64,000 bases of DNA from positions 121,227 through 185,226 of the forward strand of contig NZ_PPTT01000006.1 of the NCBI RefSeq assembly GCF_003339815.1, given 5' to 3'. Under the pieces are notes generated by a model. That model had not been told where the DNA came from. It did no database searches and saw nothing but the letters and a program-made list of their open reading frames with translations. Each line of letters opens with the position of its first letter. Position 1 is the stretch's first letter. Below, one piece after another: positions 51,329 through 60,272 of this stretch. Source of the DNA: Eggerthella sinensis. Lineage in GTDB: Bacteria; Actinomycetota; Coriobacteriia; Coriobacteriales; Eggerthellaceae. Made by a program: the position numbers and the translations under genes.

Positions 51329-52180
51329 ATGGAAATCGGAATCCAATGGCCTTTGGTGCTGTTCACGTTGATCGCGGGCGCGGGGTTCGGCCTGCTTGCC
51401 ACCGCCGGCCTCGCGCAGCTGGCCGCCGAGCCCGGTAAGAAGACCAAGCAGATCGCCCTGATCGGCGCGATCGTGCTGCTGGGCGTGGGCGGCCTGATGA
51501 GCGTGTTCCACCTCGCGCACCCCGAGCGCTTCATGGGCGCCATCGCGAACCTGCTCTCGTTCTCGGGCATCGCCCTGGAGCTTCTGGGCCTGGCGTTCGG
51601 CGGCGTGGCGGCCCTCGTGTTCTTGCTGGTCGTGTCGATGGAGAACAAGGCGGGCGAGAAGGTGCTGGCGGTGTGCTCCATCCTCATCGGCGTGGCGGCC
51701 TCGTTCCTGCAGGGCTACGCGTACTTCGAGGTGGCCGCGCAGCCGGGCTGGCATCAGATCGCGCTCGCGTTCGGCTACCTGTTCACCTCGCTCGCCCTCG
51801 GCGCGCTCGCCTATGCGGCGATCGCCGCGGGCAGGGCCGAGGACGAGGCGGGCCTGCGCCTGATCGGCAAGGCGGCGTGCGGCCTGGCCGTGCTGGCCGT
51901 CGTGGCGGACGCCGTCTACGCGGCCGGCCTGGGCGGCGCGGGGCTGCTCGAGGGCGACGCCGTGCTGTTCGCCGTCCTGTCGCTGGCGTTCGCGCTGGCC
52001 ACGGCAGGCGCGGCCGCATGGTTCGCCTTCAAGGCGCCCACGTTGCCGCTCGCCGTCGCCGGCGTGCTCGCGGGGGTGGGCGGCGCGCTGTGCGTGCGTC
52101 TGCTCATGTGGGCGGTTGCCGCCTACCAGCTCAATTTCATCTGGGAAGCGACGGTCAACCGCGGCCTGTACCTGTTCTAA
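51329..52180 (+). CDS. Membrane anchor subunit, DmsC family
   Basis: 283 residues, about eight transmembrane helices, with SVFHLAHPERFMGAIANLLSFSG (a DmsC-like conserved His/Pro stretch) in the second loop. It should take electrons from menaquinol and anchor the two peripheral subunits. 6 bp after the Fe-S gene. Confidence 0.85.
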   Translation: MEIGIQWPLVLFTLIAGAGFGLLATAGLAQLAAEPGKKTKQIALIGAIVLLGVGGLMSVFHLAHPERFMGAIANLLSFSGIALELLGLAFGGVAALVFLLVVSMENKAGEKVLAVCSILIGVAASFLQGYAYFEVAAQPGWHQIALAFGYLFTSLALGALAYAAIAAGRAEDEAGLRLIGKAACGLAVLAVVADAVYAAGLGGAGLLEGDAVLFAVLSLAFALATAGAAAWFAFKAPTLPLAVAGVLAGVGGALCVRLLMWAVAAYQLNFIWEATVNRGLYLF

Positions 52181-52198
52181 TTCGAGAAAGGCAATCCC

Positions 52199-52912
52199 AT
52201 GTCGGACAAGACCCAAGCGGACGAACCCGCGAACAAAGACATCGCCGAGAAGAAGGCCCAGCCGGACTTGACCTTCGAGGAGAAGGTGGAGCAGCTGGTG
52301 AGGTTCATGCAGTTCGAACCGCTCATCCGCGAGCTCGACTACCAGATCCTCGTCAGCTGCGCCGAGCGCGTGGGTTTGTCCGAGCTGGAGGAGCGCATCG
52401 CGTCGTGGCCGGCGTTCAAGGCGGCCACGCGCGATCAGCACGCGCTCATCACCGAGCTGGTGAACCATCACGGCCTCGAGCTCTTCGAGCTCGACGGGGC
52501 AGGCAAGGTCGTGCTCGAAGCGGACAAGGCCGGCCTCACCGAGAACGAGGTGGACGATCTGGTGGCGGGTTTCGCCTACCGGATCACCGCGGTGGGCAAG
52601 GAGGCGGCCGCGCGGCTCGACCCCGAGCGGCGCTTCCGCGCGCTGCTCGACGACGCGCCCGCGCGCCGCGACGCCTACCTTTCCATCGTGGGCTTCTTGC
52701 GGGACAAGCACTCGTTCGCGGACGTCGACGTGTTCCTGCGCGGGCAGGCCGTGGCCGGGCTGAGCCGCGAGGCGGGCGACGGGGGCGTGCAACCCTCGGT
52801 GTTCGTGGACAAGCTGGAGCGCGCCGGGGCGCTGTTCTACGACGGCGGCTGGCAGGCGACCGAAGCCGGCCTCAAGGTGGCGGCCGACGCGACGTGCGCG
52901 GCTCGGGCATAG
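52199..52912 (+). CDS. Conserved-context protein of unknown function in the molybdoenzyme operon
   Basis: 237 residues, soluble, no signal peptide, no cysteine cluster. The first 60 residues are charged; the middle (65-140) looks like a winged-helix repeat (ELEERIASWPAFKAATRDQHALITELVNHHG) and a second similar part follows (SVFVDKLERAGALFYDGGWQATEAG). I do not recognise the family. Its place between the anchor and the TorD gene suggests a regulatory or assembly role for the enzyme. AGAAAGG before the ATG. Confidence 0.75.
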   Translation: MSDKTQADEPANKDIAEKKAQPDLTFEEKVEQLVRFMQFEPLIRELDYQILVSCAERVGLSELEERIASWPAFKAATRDQHALITELVNHHGLELFELDGAGKVVLEADKAGLTENEVDDLVAGFAYRITAVGKEAAARLDPERRFRALLDDAPARRDAYLSIVGFLRDKHSFADVDVFLRGQAVAGLSREAGDGGVQPSVFVDKLERAGALFYDGGWQATEAGLKVAADATCAARA

Positions 52913-52927
52913 GAAGGACGATGCGGT

Positions 52928-53626
52928 ATGCAAGCTGAGAAAACGCTCGAAAGCGAGCTGCTCGAAGAGATGTGCGACGTGCTGGAAAGCCGATCCGGGT
53001 TCTACCTGATGCTGGCGGGCCTGTACTTCAAGCCGCTTTCGCAGGAGCAGATCGACCGTATGGCCGAAGAGGACTACAGCCGCTACGTGGTGGGGGAGAC
53101 CCTGCTCGACGAGGGGTTCGACGACATCCGCCGCGTCCTGCGCAAACGGCATACGGGCACGAGGCGCATCCTGGCCACCGAATGGACGAGCACGTTCGGC
53201 GGGGCCGAAGCCTACAAGGGACGCTACTGCGTGCCGAACGCCTCGGTGTTCCTGGACGATGCGAGGCTCACCTACGGCGCCCCGCGCAACGAGGTGAGCC
53301 GCGTCTACGGGGAGCAGTGCCTGCGCCTCGCCGACAACAGCGGCATGCCGGAGAGCCACCTGTCCTTCGAGCTGGAGTTTTTGGCGGTGCTCTCCGAGGA
53401 AGCGGCGCGCCATCTGCGGGCGGGCGAGCTCGACGAGGCCCTGCAGAAGCTCGACCGTTCGCGGTGCTTCATCGAGGAGCATATCCTGACGTGGTTCCCG
53501 CAGTTCATGGAGCTGGCTCTGGCCATGCTGCAAACGCGGTTCTACCGCGGGGTCCTCAAGATCACGAAGGGCTACCTCGAGCTCGACCTGCAAACGCTGC
53601 AGGACCTCGAGGCCGAGGTGCGGTGA
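52928..53626 (+). CDS. TorD/DmsD family molybdoenzyme chaperone
   Basis: 232 residues, all helical. Typical TorD features: N-terminal RSGFYLMLAGLYFKPLSQEQ, ATEWTSTFGGAEAYKGRYCVPNASVFLDD, and the C-terminal HILTWFPQFMELALAM. Binds the Tat signal and apo-enzyme, delaying export until the cofactor is in. 15 bp after the unknown protein. Confidence 0.88.
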   Translation: MQAEKTLESELLEEMCDVLESRSGFYLMLAGLYFKPLSQEQIDRMAEEDYSRYVVGETLLDEGFDDIRRVLRKRHTGTRRILATEWTSTFGGAEAYKGRYCVPNASVFLDDARLTYGAPRNEVSRVYGEQCLRLADNSGMPESHLSFELEFLAVLSEEAARHLRAGELDEALQKLDRSRCFIEEHILTWFPQFMELALAMLQTRFYRGVLKITKGYLELDLQTLQDLEAEVR

Positions 53627-53628
53627 AC

Positions 53629-54402
53629 ATGAACGGCCCGGTGATTTCGCGCCGCTCGCTCATCGCGGGCGGCGTGGCCGCGGCGGCGTTGCTGGGGTTG
53701 GGCGGCGCGGGGCGCTACGCGTGGGCTACCGAGCGTCAGCTCCTGCGGCCTCCCGGCGGTCAGGACGAAGACCGCCTGCTGAGCGCCTGCATCCGCTGCG
53801 ACCGCTGCCGGCAGGCCTGCCCGATGCGCGCCATCGAGAGCACGGGCGTGGAGGACGGGCTGCTGAACGTGCGCACGCCCCGGCTCAACTTCCGCAACCA
53901 CGCCCTCGAGCGCACGCTGGGAACGACGGAGTACCACGAGGCGGACATCGGGTACTGCAACTTCTGCGACCCCGACCACGTGGGCGGGCAGACCAAGAAG
54001 TGCATCGCGAACTGCCCGACCGGCGCGCTGCAGGCCTTCGACGAGAGCCGGGAGCGCATCGGCGAGGCGGTGATCGACCCGGTGTACTGCATCAACTTCC
54101 CGCAGCTGGGACAGACGCCCACGGGATGCCGTCTGTGCGTGGACGCCTGCCCCTACGAGGCCGTCGTCATGAACGACGAGCAGCGCCCCGAGGTGCTGCC
54201 CGAGAAGTGCAACGGCTGCGGCAAGTGCGAGGCCGTGTGCCCGAGCGCGTCGTACCGCCAGCTCGTGGGCGTGGCCGCGCTGCAGGAGCGGGCCGAGGCG
54301 GGCGAGGCGTCCTATGTGAGCTCGCTGGCCTACTACCGGCAAACCGGCACGATTCCGCGCGGCATCAATATCGTTCGACGCGCGGCGGACGCAGAGGCGT
54401 GA
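53629..54402 (+). CDS. NapG-like ferredoxin with Tat signal
   Basis: 257 residues. Tat signal SRRSLIAGGVAAAALLG, then four [4Fe-4S] motifs: CIRCDRCRQACP, CNFC...CIANCP, CRLCVDACP, CNGCGKCEAVCP. NapG and NapH form a quinol dehydrogenase that sends electrons to periplasmic reductases. ATG at 53629; a GTG two codons earlier overlaps the torD stop and is the alternative. Confidence 0.9.
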   Translation: MNGPVISRRSLIAGGVAAAALLGLGGAGRYAWATERQLLRPPGGQDEDRLLSACIRCDRCRQACPMRAIESTGVEDGLLNVRTPRLNFRNHALERTLGTTEYHEADIGYCNFCDPDHVGGQTKKCIANCPTGALQAFDESRERIGEAVIDPVYCINFPQLGQTPTGCRLCVDACPYEAVVMNDEQRPEVLPEKCNGCGKCEAVCPSASYRQLVGVAALQERAEAGEASYVSSLAYYRQTGTIPRGINIVRRAADAEA

Positions 54403-54425
54403 CGCCGCGAGGAAGGGGGTCGACC

Positions 54426-55445
54426 ATGGTCGATGCGAACGGCATCGCGGCTGATCCGGAAGAGGCGGCGTTCACGGGGCAGGCGCCGGACGCCGATGCG
54501 CCCGCCGCGGCGGGCGAGGCCGCGCCGGCGGACGCCGCGCTGCACGAGCGCCCGGTGAAGAAGCCCCTCGCGCGCCGCGTGGCGGTGGGGGCCGTCTTTC
54601 TGGCCGCATGCGCGGCCATCGTGCTCAACGTGGGCGGCACGGGCGCGCTCTCGTCGTTCGGGTGGGAGTCCATCGCCTCGATCTGCCCGCTCGGGGCGTT
54701 GGAGTCGATGCTGGCGGCGAAGCTGCTCGTTCCGCAGGCGCTCGTGTTCTTGCTCGTCGTGGTCGCGGCGGCCGTCGTGCTGGGCAAGTTCTTCTGCTCG
54801 TGGGTGTGCCCGGTGCCGAGCATCCGCTCCTGCTTCGACGCCGTCCGGCGCAACGTCCCGCGCATCGCGTCGACGAAGACGAAGCGGGAGGACGGCAGCG
54901 AGGCGGCGGGGCTCCATGCGGTGCGGCCCGCCCCGCGCCGCGCCGGGAGCTGCGGCGCGTGCGCGAGCTGCTCGAAGGAGCCCCGCGCCGCGCTCGACTC
55001 GCGCCATATCGTGCTGGGCGGCACGCTGCTGAGCGCGGCCGTGTTCGGGTTCCCGGTGTTCTGCCTCGTGTGCCCTGTCGGCTTGACGTTCGCCAGCATC
55101 ATCGCGCTCGTGCAGCTGTTCGGCATCCAGACGCTTTCGTGGGGCGTCGTGCTGTTCCCCTTGCTCCTCATCCTCGAGGTGACGGTGCTGCGGAAGTGGT
55201 GCTCCCGGTTCTGCCCCCTGGGCGCTTTGCTTTCCCTGCTCAGCTTGCCCAACCGCCTGTTCCGGCCGAAGGTGGACGAGGGGAGGTGCCTGCGCACCAA
55301 GGGCGTGGACTGCACGGTCTGCGCCGATCTGTGCCCGGAGGCGCTCGACCCGCACGTCGACGAGGGCCTGCACGACTGCTCGAAGTGCCGCGACTGCGCG
55401 GAGAACTGCCCGGCCGGGGCCATCAGCTTCCCCGTGCGCCGCTGA
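54426..55445 (+). CDS. NapH-like membrane Fe-S protein
   Basis: 339 residues. Ala-rich 45-residue N-terminus, about five transmembrane helices, the paired cysteine motifs CSWVCPVP and CLVCPVGL, CSRFCPLG, and two C-terminal [4Fe-4S] motifs (CTVCADLCP, CSKCRDCAENCP). Quinol-oxidising partner of the NapG-like protein. It is a second possible electron entry for the molybdoenzyme besides the DmsC-type anchor. Last gene of the operon, followed by a strong terminator. Confidence 0.9.
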   Translation: MVDANGIAADPEEAAFTGQAPDADAPAAAGEAAPADAALHERPVKKPLARRVAVGAVFLAACAAIVLNVGGTGALSSFGWESIASICPLGALESMLAAKLLVPQALVFLLVVVAAAVVLGKFFCSWVCPVPSIRSCFDAVRRNVPRIASTKTKREDGSEAAGLHAVRPAPRRAGSCGACASCSKEPRAALDSRHIVLGGTLLSAAVFGFPVFCLVCPVGLTFASIIALVQLFGIQTLSWGVVLFPLLLILEVTVLRKWCSRFCPLGALLSLLSLPNRLFRPKVDEGRCLRTKGVDCTVCADLCPEALDPHVDEGLHDCSKCRDCAENCPAGAISFPVRR

Positions 55446-55471
55446 CCTTTCGGGGTCGCTCCCGCAACGCC

Positions 55472-55510
55472 GAAAAACCGCCGCCTCCTCGGGAGTGCCG
55501 GCGGTTTTTC
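55472..55510. terminator. Terminator of the molybdoenzyme operon
   Basis: GAAAAACCGCCG (55472-55483) pairs perfectly with CGGCGGTTTTTC (55499-55510). A5 and T5 on either side make it functional in both directions. Confidence 0.92.
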
Positions 55511-55645
55511 CGCTTTCGCCCGATGATCGGGAATTTCTGCAAACTTTGTCGAACGTGGGGGACGCGTCGTGCAGACGCGCTATCATAGGTGCTCGTGACT
55601 TCACTCGGGCGCATCGTGCCCGGTTCGAAAGGATAGACAGACTAC

Positions 55646-56212
55646 ATGGATTCCGGACAGCACGCCGAACGACAGAGCCCGGGCATACTCAGAACCTTCA
55701 TCAGCCTGCTCGTCATGGTGGCCTTCGTTTTCGGCTTGTCGTGGGTGCTGCGCACGTACGTGTTCCAGGCCTACGAGATTCCCTCCGGCTCCATGGAGGA
55801 GACCATCATGGTGGGCGACATGGTGTTCTCCGAGAAGGTGAGCTACTACTTCCGCGACCCCGAGCCGGGCGACATCGTGACGTTCCAGGACCCTGAGATC
55901 CCCGGCCGCATCCTCATCAAACGCTGCATCGCCGTGGGCGGGCAGACCGTCGACATCAACGACGAGGACGGCCTCGTGTACGTCGACGGCGTCCCGCTCA
56001 CCGAGCCGTACACCGACGGCAAACCGAGCTACACCCTCGCGAGCGACATCACCTATCCCTACACCGTGCCCGAAGGGTACCTGTGGATGATGGGCGACAA
56101 CCGCACGAACTCGCAGGATTCCCGCTTCTTCGGCGCCATCCCCGTCTCTTCGGTGACGGGCAGGGGAGCGCTTGTGTACTGGCCGCTGAACGATTTCAGC
56201 CTGCTCGACTAA
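55646..56212 (+). CDS. lepB: Signal peptidase I, paralogue 2
   Basis: 188 residues with Ser49 (PSGSM) and Lys92 (LIKRCIAVGGQ), same as the first copy at 45122. The N-terminal membrane helix and the C-terminal tail differ most, the catalytic core least. A TATCAT at 55581 after a GCGTC-GACGC hairpin may be its -10. It stands before glyQ (43 bp). Confidence 0.95.
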   Translation: MDSGQHAERQSPGILRTFISLLVMVAFVFGLSWVLRTYVFQAYEIPSGSMEETIMVGDMVFSEKVSYYFRDPEPGDIVTFQDPEIPGRILIKRCIAVGGQTVDINDEDGLVYVDGVPLTEPYTDGKPSYTLASDITYPYTVPEGYLWMMGDNRTNSQDSRFFGAIPVSSVTGRGALVYWPLNDFSLLD

Positions 56213-56255
56213 CGTCGTCGTCGAGCGGTAGGGTTTGATCGAGACAAGGAGAACC

Positions 56256-57242
56256 ATGTCAACCGAACATGCATCCGCCCAGGCGGAGCAGGGGGCTGCC
56301 GAGCAGCTTCCGCCGACGTTCCAGGACGTCATCATGAACCTCCAGCGCTACTGGGGCGCGCAGGGCTGCGTCGTGCTGCAGCCCTACGACAACGAGGTGG
56401 GCGCCGGCACGAACGCCCCGGCCACCACGCTGCGCTCGCTCGGTCCCGACACGTGGCGCACCTGCTACGTGCAGGGCAGCCGCCGCCCGACGGACGGGCG
56501 CTACGGCGAGAACCCGAACCGCACCCAGCACTACTTCCAGTTCCAGGTGCTCATGAAGCCCTCGCCCGACAACATCCAGGACCTGTACCTGGGCTCGCTG
56601 CGCGCCATCGGCATCGACGTGGACGCGCATGACGTGCGCTTCGTCGAGGACGACTGGGAAAGCCCGACGCTCGGCGCATGGGGGCTGGGCTGGGAAGTGT
56701 GGATCGACGGCATGGAGGTGACGCAGTTCACTTACTTCCAGCAGGTGGGCGGCTTCGAGTGCAACCCCGTGCCCGTGGAGATCGCCTACGGCCTCGAGCG
56801 CCTCACCATGTACATCCAGGGCGTCGATTCCATGTTCGACATCGTGTGGAGCCGCGGCGACGACGGCGTGGTGTTCACCTACGGCGACGTGTACCTCGAG
56901 AACGAGCGCCAGTACTCGCGCTACAACTTCGAGGTGGCCGACACCGACTTCCTGTTCCAGGAGTTCAACGACCGCGAGGCCGAGTGCCTGCGCACGCTCG
57001 AGGCGAACCTGCCGCTGCCGGCCTACGACAGCGTGCTCAAGTGCTGCCACGCGTTCAACCTGCTCGATGCGCGCGGCGTGATCTCGGCCACCGAGCGCAT
57101 GGCCTACATCCTGCGCGTGCGCACCATCGCGAAGGCGGTGTGCGCCTCGTACATGGAGCACGTCGTGGGGCTCAAGCCCGCCGAAGAGGGCGACGCCGCC
57201 GCGTCTGCGGACGCCGCTGGGAAGGAGGCCGGCCGTGAGTAG
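56256..57242 (+). CDS. glyQ: Glycyl-tRNA synthetase alpha subunit
   Basis: 328 residues. Catalytic subunit of the bacterial heterotetrameric GlyRS. Strongly conserved: [57 protein letters not shown]. An Ala/Glu tail of about 20 residues follows the conserved end. The glyS start overlaps by 8 bp. Confidence 0.97.
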   Translation: MSTEHASAQAEQGAAEQLPPTFQDVIMNLQRYWGAQGCVVLQPYDNEVGAGTNAPATTLRSLGPDTWRTCYVQGSRRPTDGRYGENPNRTQHYFQFQVLMKPSPDNIQDLYLGSLRAIGIDVDAHDVRFVEDDWESPTLGAWGLGWEVWIDGMEVTQFTYFQQVGGFECNPVPVEIAYGLERLTMYIQGVDSMFDIVWSRGDDGVVFTYGDVYLENERQYSRYNFEVADTDFLFQEFNDREAECLRTLEANLPLPAYDSVLKCCHAFNLLDARGVISATERMAYILRVRTIAKAVCASYMEHVVGLKPAEEGDAAASADAAGKEAGRE

Positions 57243-59325
57243 CCTGCATACCCTCGCTTTCGAGATCGGCACCGAGGAGATCCCGGCGTTCGACCTGCAT
57301 CGCGCCACCCTTCAGCTCGAGAAGCTCGTGCCCGAGGCGCTCGACCAGGTGCGCATCCCGCACGGCGACGTGGCCGTCTACACCACGCCCCGCCGCCTTA
57401 TCGCCATCGTGGCCGACGTGGCCGAGGCGACCGAGGCGCTCGAAGAGGTGTTCCGCGGCCCGTCCGCGAAGATCGCCTTCGACGCCGACGGCAATCCGAC
57501 GAAGGCCGCCACGGGCTTCGCGCGCGGCAAGGGCGTCGAGGTCGACGCGCTCGAGCGCCGCGAGGAGAACGGCGTGGAGTACGTGTTCGCCACGAAGAGC
57601 GTCGCCGCCCGCGACGTGGCCGAGCTGCTGCCCGGCGTGCTCGAGGGCGTGATCACCGGCATCGCGTGGCCGAAGTCGTGTCGCTGGGGCACCACGAGCG
57701 AGTACTTCTCGCGCCCCGTGCGCTGGCTCGTGGCGCTGCTCGACGAGCGCGTGATCCCCGTGGAGTTCGCGGGCCTCGTGGCCGGCAACCTCACGCGCGG
57801 CCATCGCTTCCTGGCCCCCGGCCCGCACGTCGTGGCCACGGCCGCCGACCTGCTGGGCGTGGTGGAGGCCGCGCACGTGGTGTGCAGCGAGCAGGCGCGC
57901 GAGCGCGTCATCCGCGAGGGCGTGGCCGAGGCCGAGGCGCAGACCGGCGCCCGCGCCGAGCTGCCCGAGAAGACGCTGCTCGAAGTGACGAACCTCTGCG
58001 AGCAGCCCACCGTGCTCGTGGGCACGTTCGACGAGGAGTTCCTGCAGGTGCCCGAGGAGATCATCGTCGACGCTATGCTCATGCACCAGCGCTACTTCCC
58101 GCTGTACGACGAGGCCGGCAAGCTCACCAACAACTTCATCGTCGTGACGAACGGCGACCCGGCGCACGCCGCCACCATCATCGACGGCAACGAGCGCGTG
58201 GTGCGCGCCCGCCTGTCCGACGCCAAGTTCTTCTACGAAGAGGACCTCAAGCACCCGCTGGAAACCTACGTCGACCGCTTGGACGAAGTGGTGTTCCAGG
58301 AGACGCTGGGCACCATGAAGGAGAAGGCCGACCGCATCGTGGCCCTGGCGAAGCATCTGGCCGCCGACGCGCAGCTCTCCGATGCCGACGCGGCCGACGT
58401 CGCGCGCGCCGCGCTGCTCGCGAAGGCCGACCTCGTGACGAACGCCGTCGTGGAGTTCACGAGCGTGCAGGGCGTCATGGGCTCCTATTACGCCGAGGCC
58501 GCGGGCGAGGCCGCGCAGGTGGCCGCCGCCATCGCCGACCACTACCGTCCGCGCTTCTCCGGCGACGAGCCGCCCGCCTCCGACGTGGGCAAGATCGTGG
58601 CCATGGCCGACAAGCTGGACACCATCTGCGGCCTGTTCGCCGTGGGCCAGGGTCCCACCGGCTCGTCCGACCCGTTCGCGCTGCGCCGCAGCGCCATCGG
58701 CATCGTGGCCATGCTGGAAGCGGGCCTGCCGGTGTCGCTGGCCGCCGCCATCGACGCGGCGCTCGGCACGTACGCGGGCGCTGCCATCGACTTCGACCGC
58801 GACGCCGTGCGCGCCGAGGTGGCCGACTTCTTCGTGACGCGCACGAAGGTGAACCTGCGCGACAGCGGCTGCGCCCCCGACGCCGTGGAGGCCGTGCTGG
58901 CCACCGGCGTGGAGGAGCCGGCGCAGATCATCGCCCGCACGCGCGCCCTCGAGGCCGCCCGCGTGGACGACCCCGACACGTTCGCCGACCTGGCAACGGC
59001 CTACGCCCGCGCGAACAACCTGCGCGACGCGAAGCTGGGCGCCGAGGTGGACGAGGCGCTGGCCGCCGACGCCGAGCGCGCCCTGCTCAAGGCCGCCGAC
59101 GAGGCCTCGACGCGCGTGGAGGAGGCCCTCGCCTCCGACGACTACGCCGCCGCCCTCGCGGCCCTCGCGGCCCTGCGCGCGCCCATCGACGCGTTCTTCG
59201 AGGACGTGCTCATCATGGACGAGGACCAGGCCCTGCGCGAGAACCGCCTGCGCCTGCTCAACCGCTTCGTCGCCGTGTTCGCCCACGTGGCGGACTTCGG
59301 CAAGATGGCCAAGGGCGCCAAGTAG
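57235..59325 (+). CDS. glyS: Glycyl-tRNA synthetase beta subunit
   Basis: 696 residues. Opens with [16 protein letters not shown], contains [22 protein letters not shown] and [19 protein letters not shown], and ends in the anticodon-binding-like helical domain. Needed for tRNA-Gly binding. GTG start overlapping glyQ. Confidence 0.97.
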   Translation: MSSLHTLAFEIGTEEIPAFDLHRATLQLEKLVPEALDQVRIPHGDVAVYTTPRRLIAIVADVAEATEALEEVFRGPSAKIAFDADGNPTKAATGFARGKGVEVDALERREENGVEYVFATKSVAARDVAELLPGVLEGVITGIAWPKSCRWGTTSEYFSRPVRWLVALLDERVIPVEFAGLVAGNLTRGHRFLAPGPHVVATAADLLGVVEAAHVVCSEQARERVIREGVAEAEAQTGARAELPEKTLLEVTNLCEQPTVLVGTFDEEFLQVPEEIIVDAMLMHQRYFPLYDEAGKLTNNFIVVTNGDPAHAATIIDGNERVVRARLSDAKFFYEEDLKHPLETYVDRLDEVVFQETLGTMKEKADRIVALAKHLAADAQLSDADAADVARAALLAKADLVTNAVVEFTSVQGVMGSYYAEAAGEAAQVAAAIADHYRPRFSGDEPPASDVGKIVAMADKLDTICGLFAVGQGPTGSSDPFALRRSAIGIVAMLEAGLPVSLAAAIDAALGTYAGAAIDFDRDAVRAEVADFFVTRTKVNLRDSGCAPDAVEAVLATGVEEPAQIIARTRALEAARVDDPDTFADLATAYARANNLRDAKLGAEVDEALAADAERALLKAADEASTRVEEALASDDYAAALAALAALRAPIDAFFEDVLIMDEDQALRENRLRLLNRFVAVFAHVADFGKMAKGAK

Positions 59326-59327
59326 CC

Positions 59328-60218
59328 ATGGACGAATTCATCGCCTACGGAAGCTCCACCGAGTTGCCCACGATCCACGTGATCAGCGACTCGGTGGGCT
59401 TGACGGCCCAGGCGGTGGCCCGTGCGGCCGCCGCCCAGTTCGGCGTCACGAACCCCGTCATCGAGGTGCTGCCGAAGGTGCGCTCCTTCGGGGAGATCAA
59501 GGAGTTCATCGACGAGCACAGCGCCGTGCACAAGCGCAACACCGGCGACGGGCGCATGCTCGTGTTCTACACGCTCGTCGACCGCGACCTCTCGCGCCAG
59601 CTGGCCGAATACGCCGGCGGCCGCGAGGACATCGTGGCGGTGGACCTCGTGACGGACGCCATCGGCGCCATCGCGCACATGACGGGCAAGCAGCCCTCCA
59701 CGAAGCCGGGCGGCCTGCACGTGGCCGACCAGTACTACTTCCGGCGCATCGAGGCCATCGAGTTCACCATCGCCCACGACGACGGCCGCAACCCGCAGGA
59801 GCTGCACCAGGCCGACATCGTGCTTTTGGGCGTGTCGCGCTCGTCGAAGACGCCCACGTCCATCTACCTGTCGCAGCAGGGCTACAAGGTGGCGAACATC
59901 CCCCTCGATCCCACCACCGAGCCGCCCGCCGAGCTGGCGCAGGTGGACCGCACGCGCCTGTTCGGGCTCATGACGACGGCCGACGTGCTCATCGGCATCC
60001 GGCAGCGCCGGCTGGGGCGCGCGAGCGCCGTCGCGTCGCGCTACGCCGACCCCGAGTACGTGTACCAGGATTTGGAAGACGCCCGCGCGCTCATGCGCAA
60101 ACTGGGCTGTATTGTCATTCACACCGAAAATCGGGCCGTTGAGGAAACGGCGCAGGAGATTTTACGCTACTATGAGCGGGCTCATCCTCCATCGGCTGAT
60201 ATGATGAGCTCAGCCTGA
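59328..60218 (+). CDS. Pyruvate, phosphate dikinase regulatory protein (kinase/phosphorylase)
   Basis: 296 residues of the DUF299/PDRP family. N-terminal HVISDSVGLTAQAVARAAAAQF, and the P-loop-like GVSRSSKTPTSIYLSQQGYKVANIPL. It both phosphorylates (using ADP) and dephosphorylates a threonine next to the catalytic His of PPDK; the target gene ppdK follows 54 bp downstream, with Thr476 in place. Starts 2 bp after glyS. Confidence 0.93.
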   Translation: MDEFIAYGSSTELPTIHVISDSVGLTAQAVARAAAAQFGVTNPVIEVLPKVRSFGEIKEFIDEHSAVHKRNTGDGRMLVFYTLVDRDLSRQLAEYAGGREDIVAVDLVTDAIGAIAHMTGKQPSTKPGGLHVADQYYFRRIEAIEFTIAHDDGRNPQELHQADIVLLGVSRSSKTPTSIYLSQQGYKVANIPLDPTTEPPAELAQVDRTRLFGLMTTADVLIGIRQRRLGRASAVASRYADPEYVYQDLEDARALMRKLGCIVIHTENRAVEETAQEILRYYERAHPPSADMMSSA

Positions 60219-60272
60219 GACCAAGGTTCTTATTGTTCGGTAAAGTCGGTACGTCGGGTTAAGGAGAAAAAG

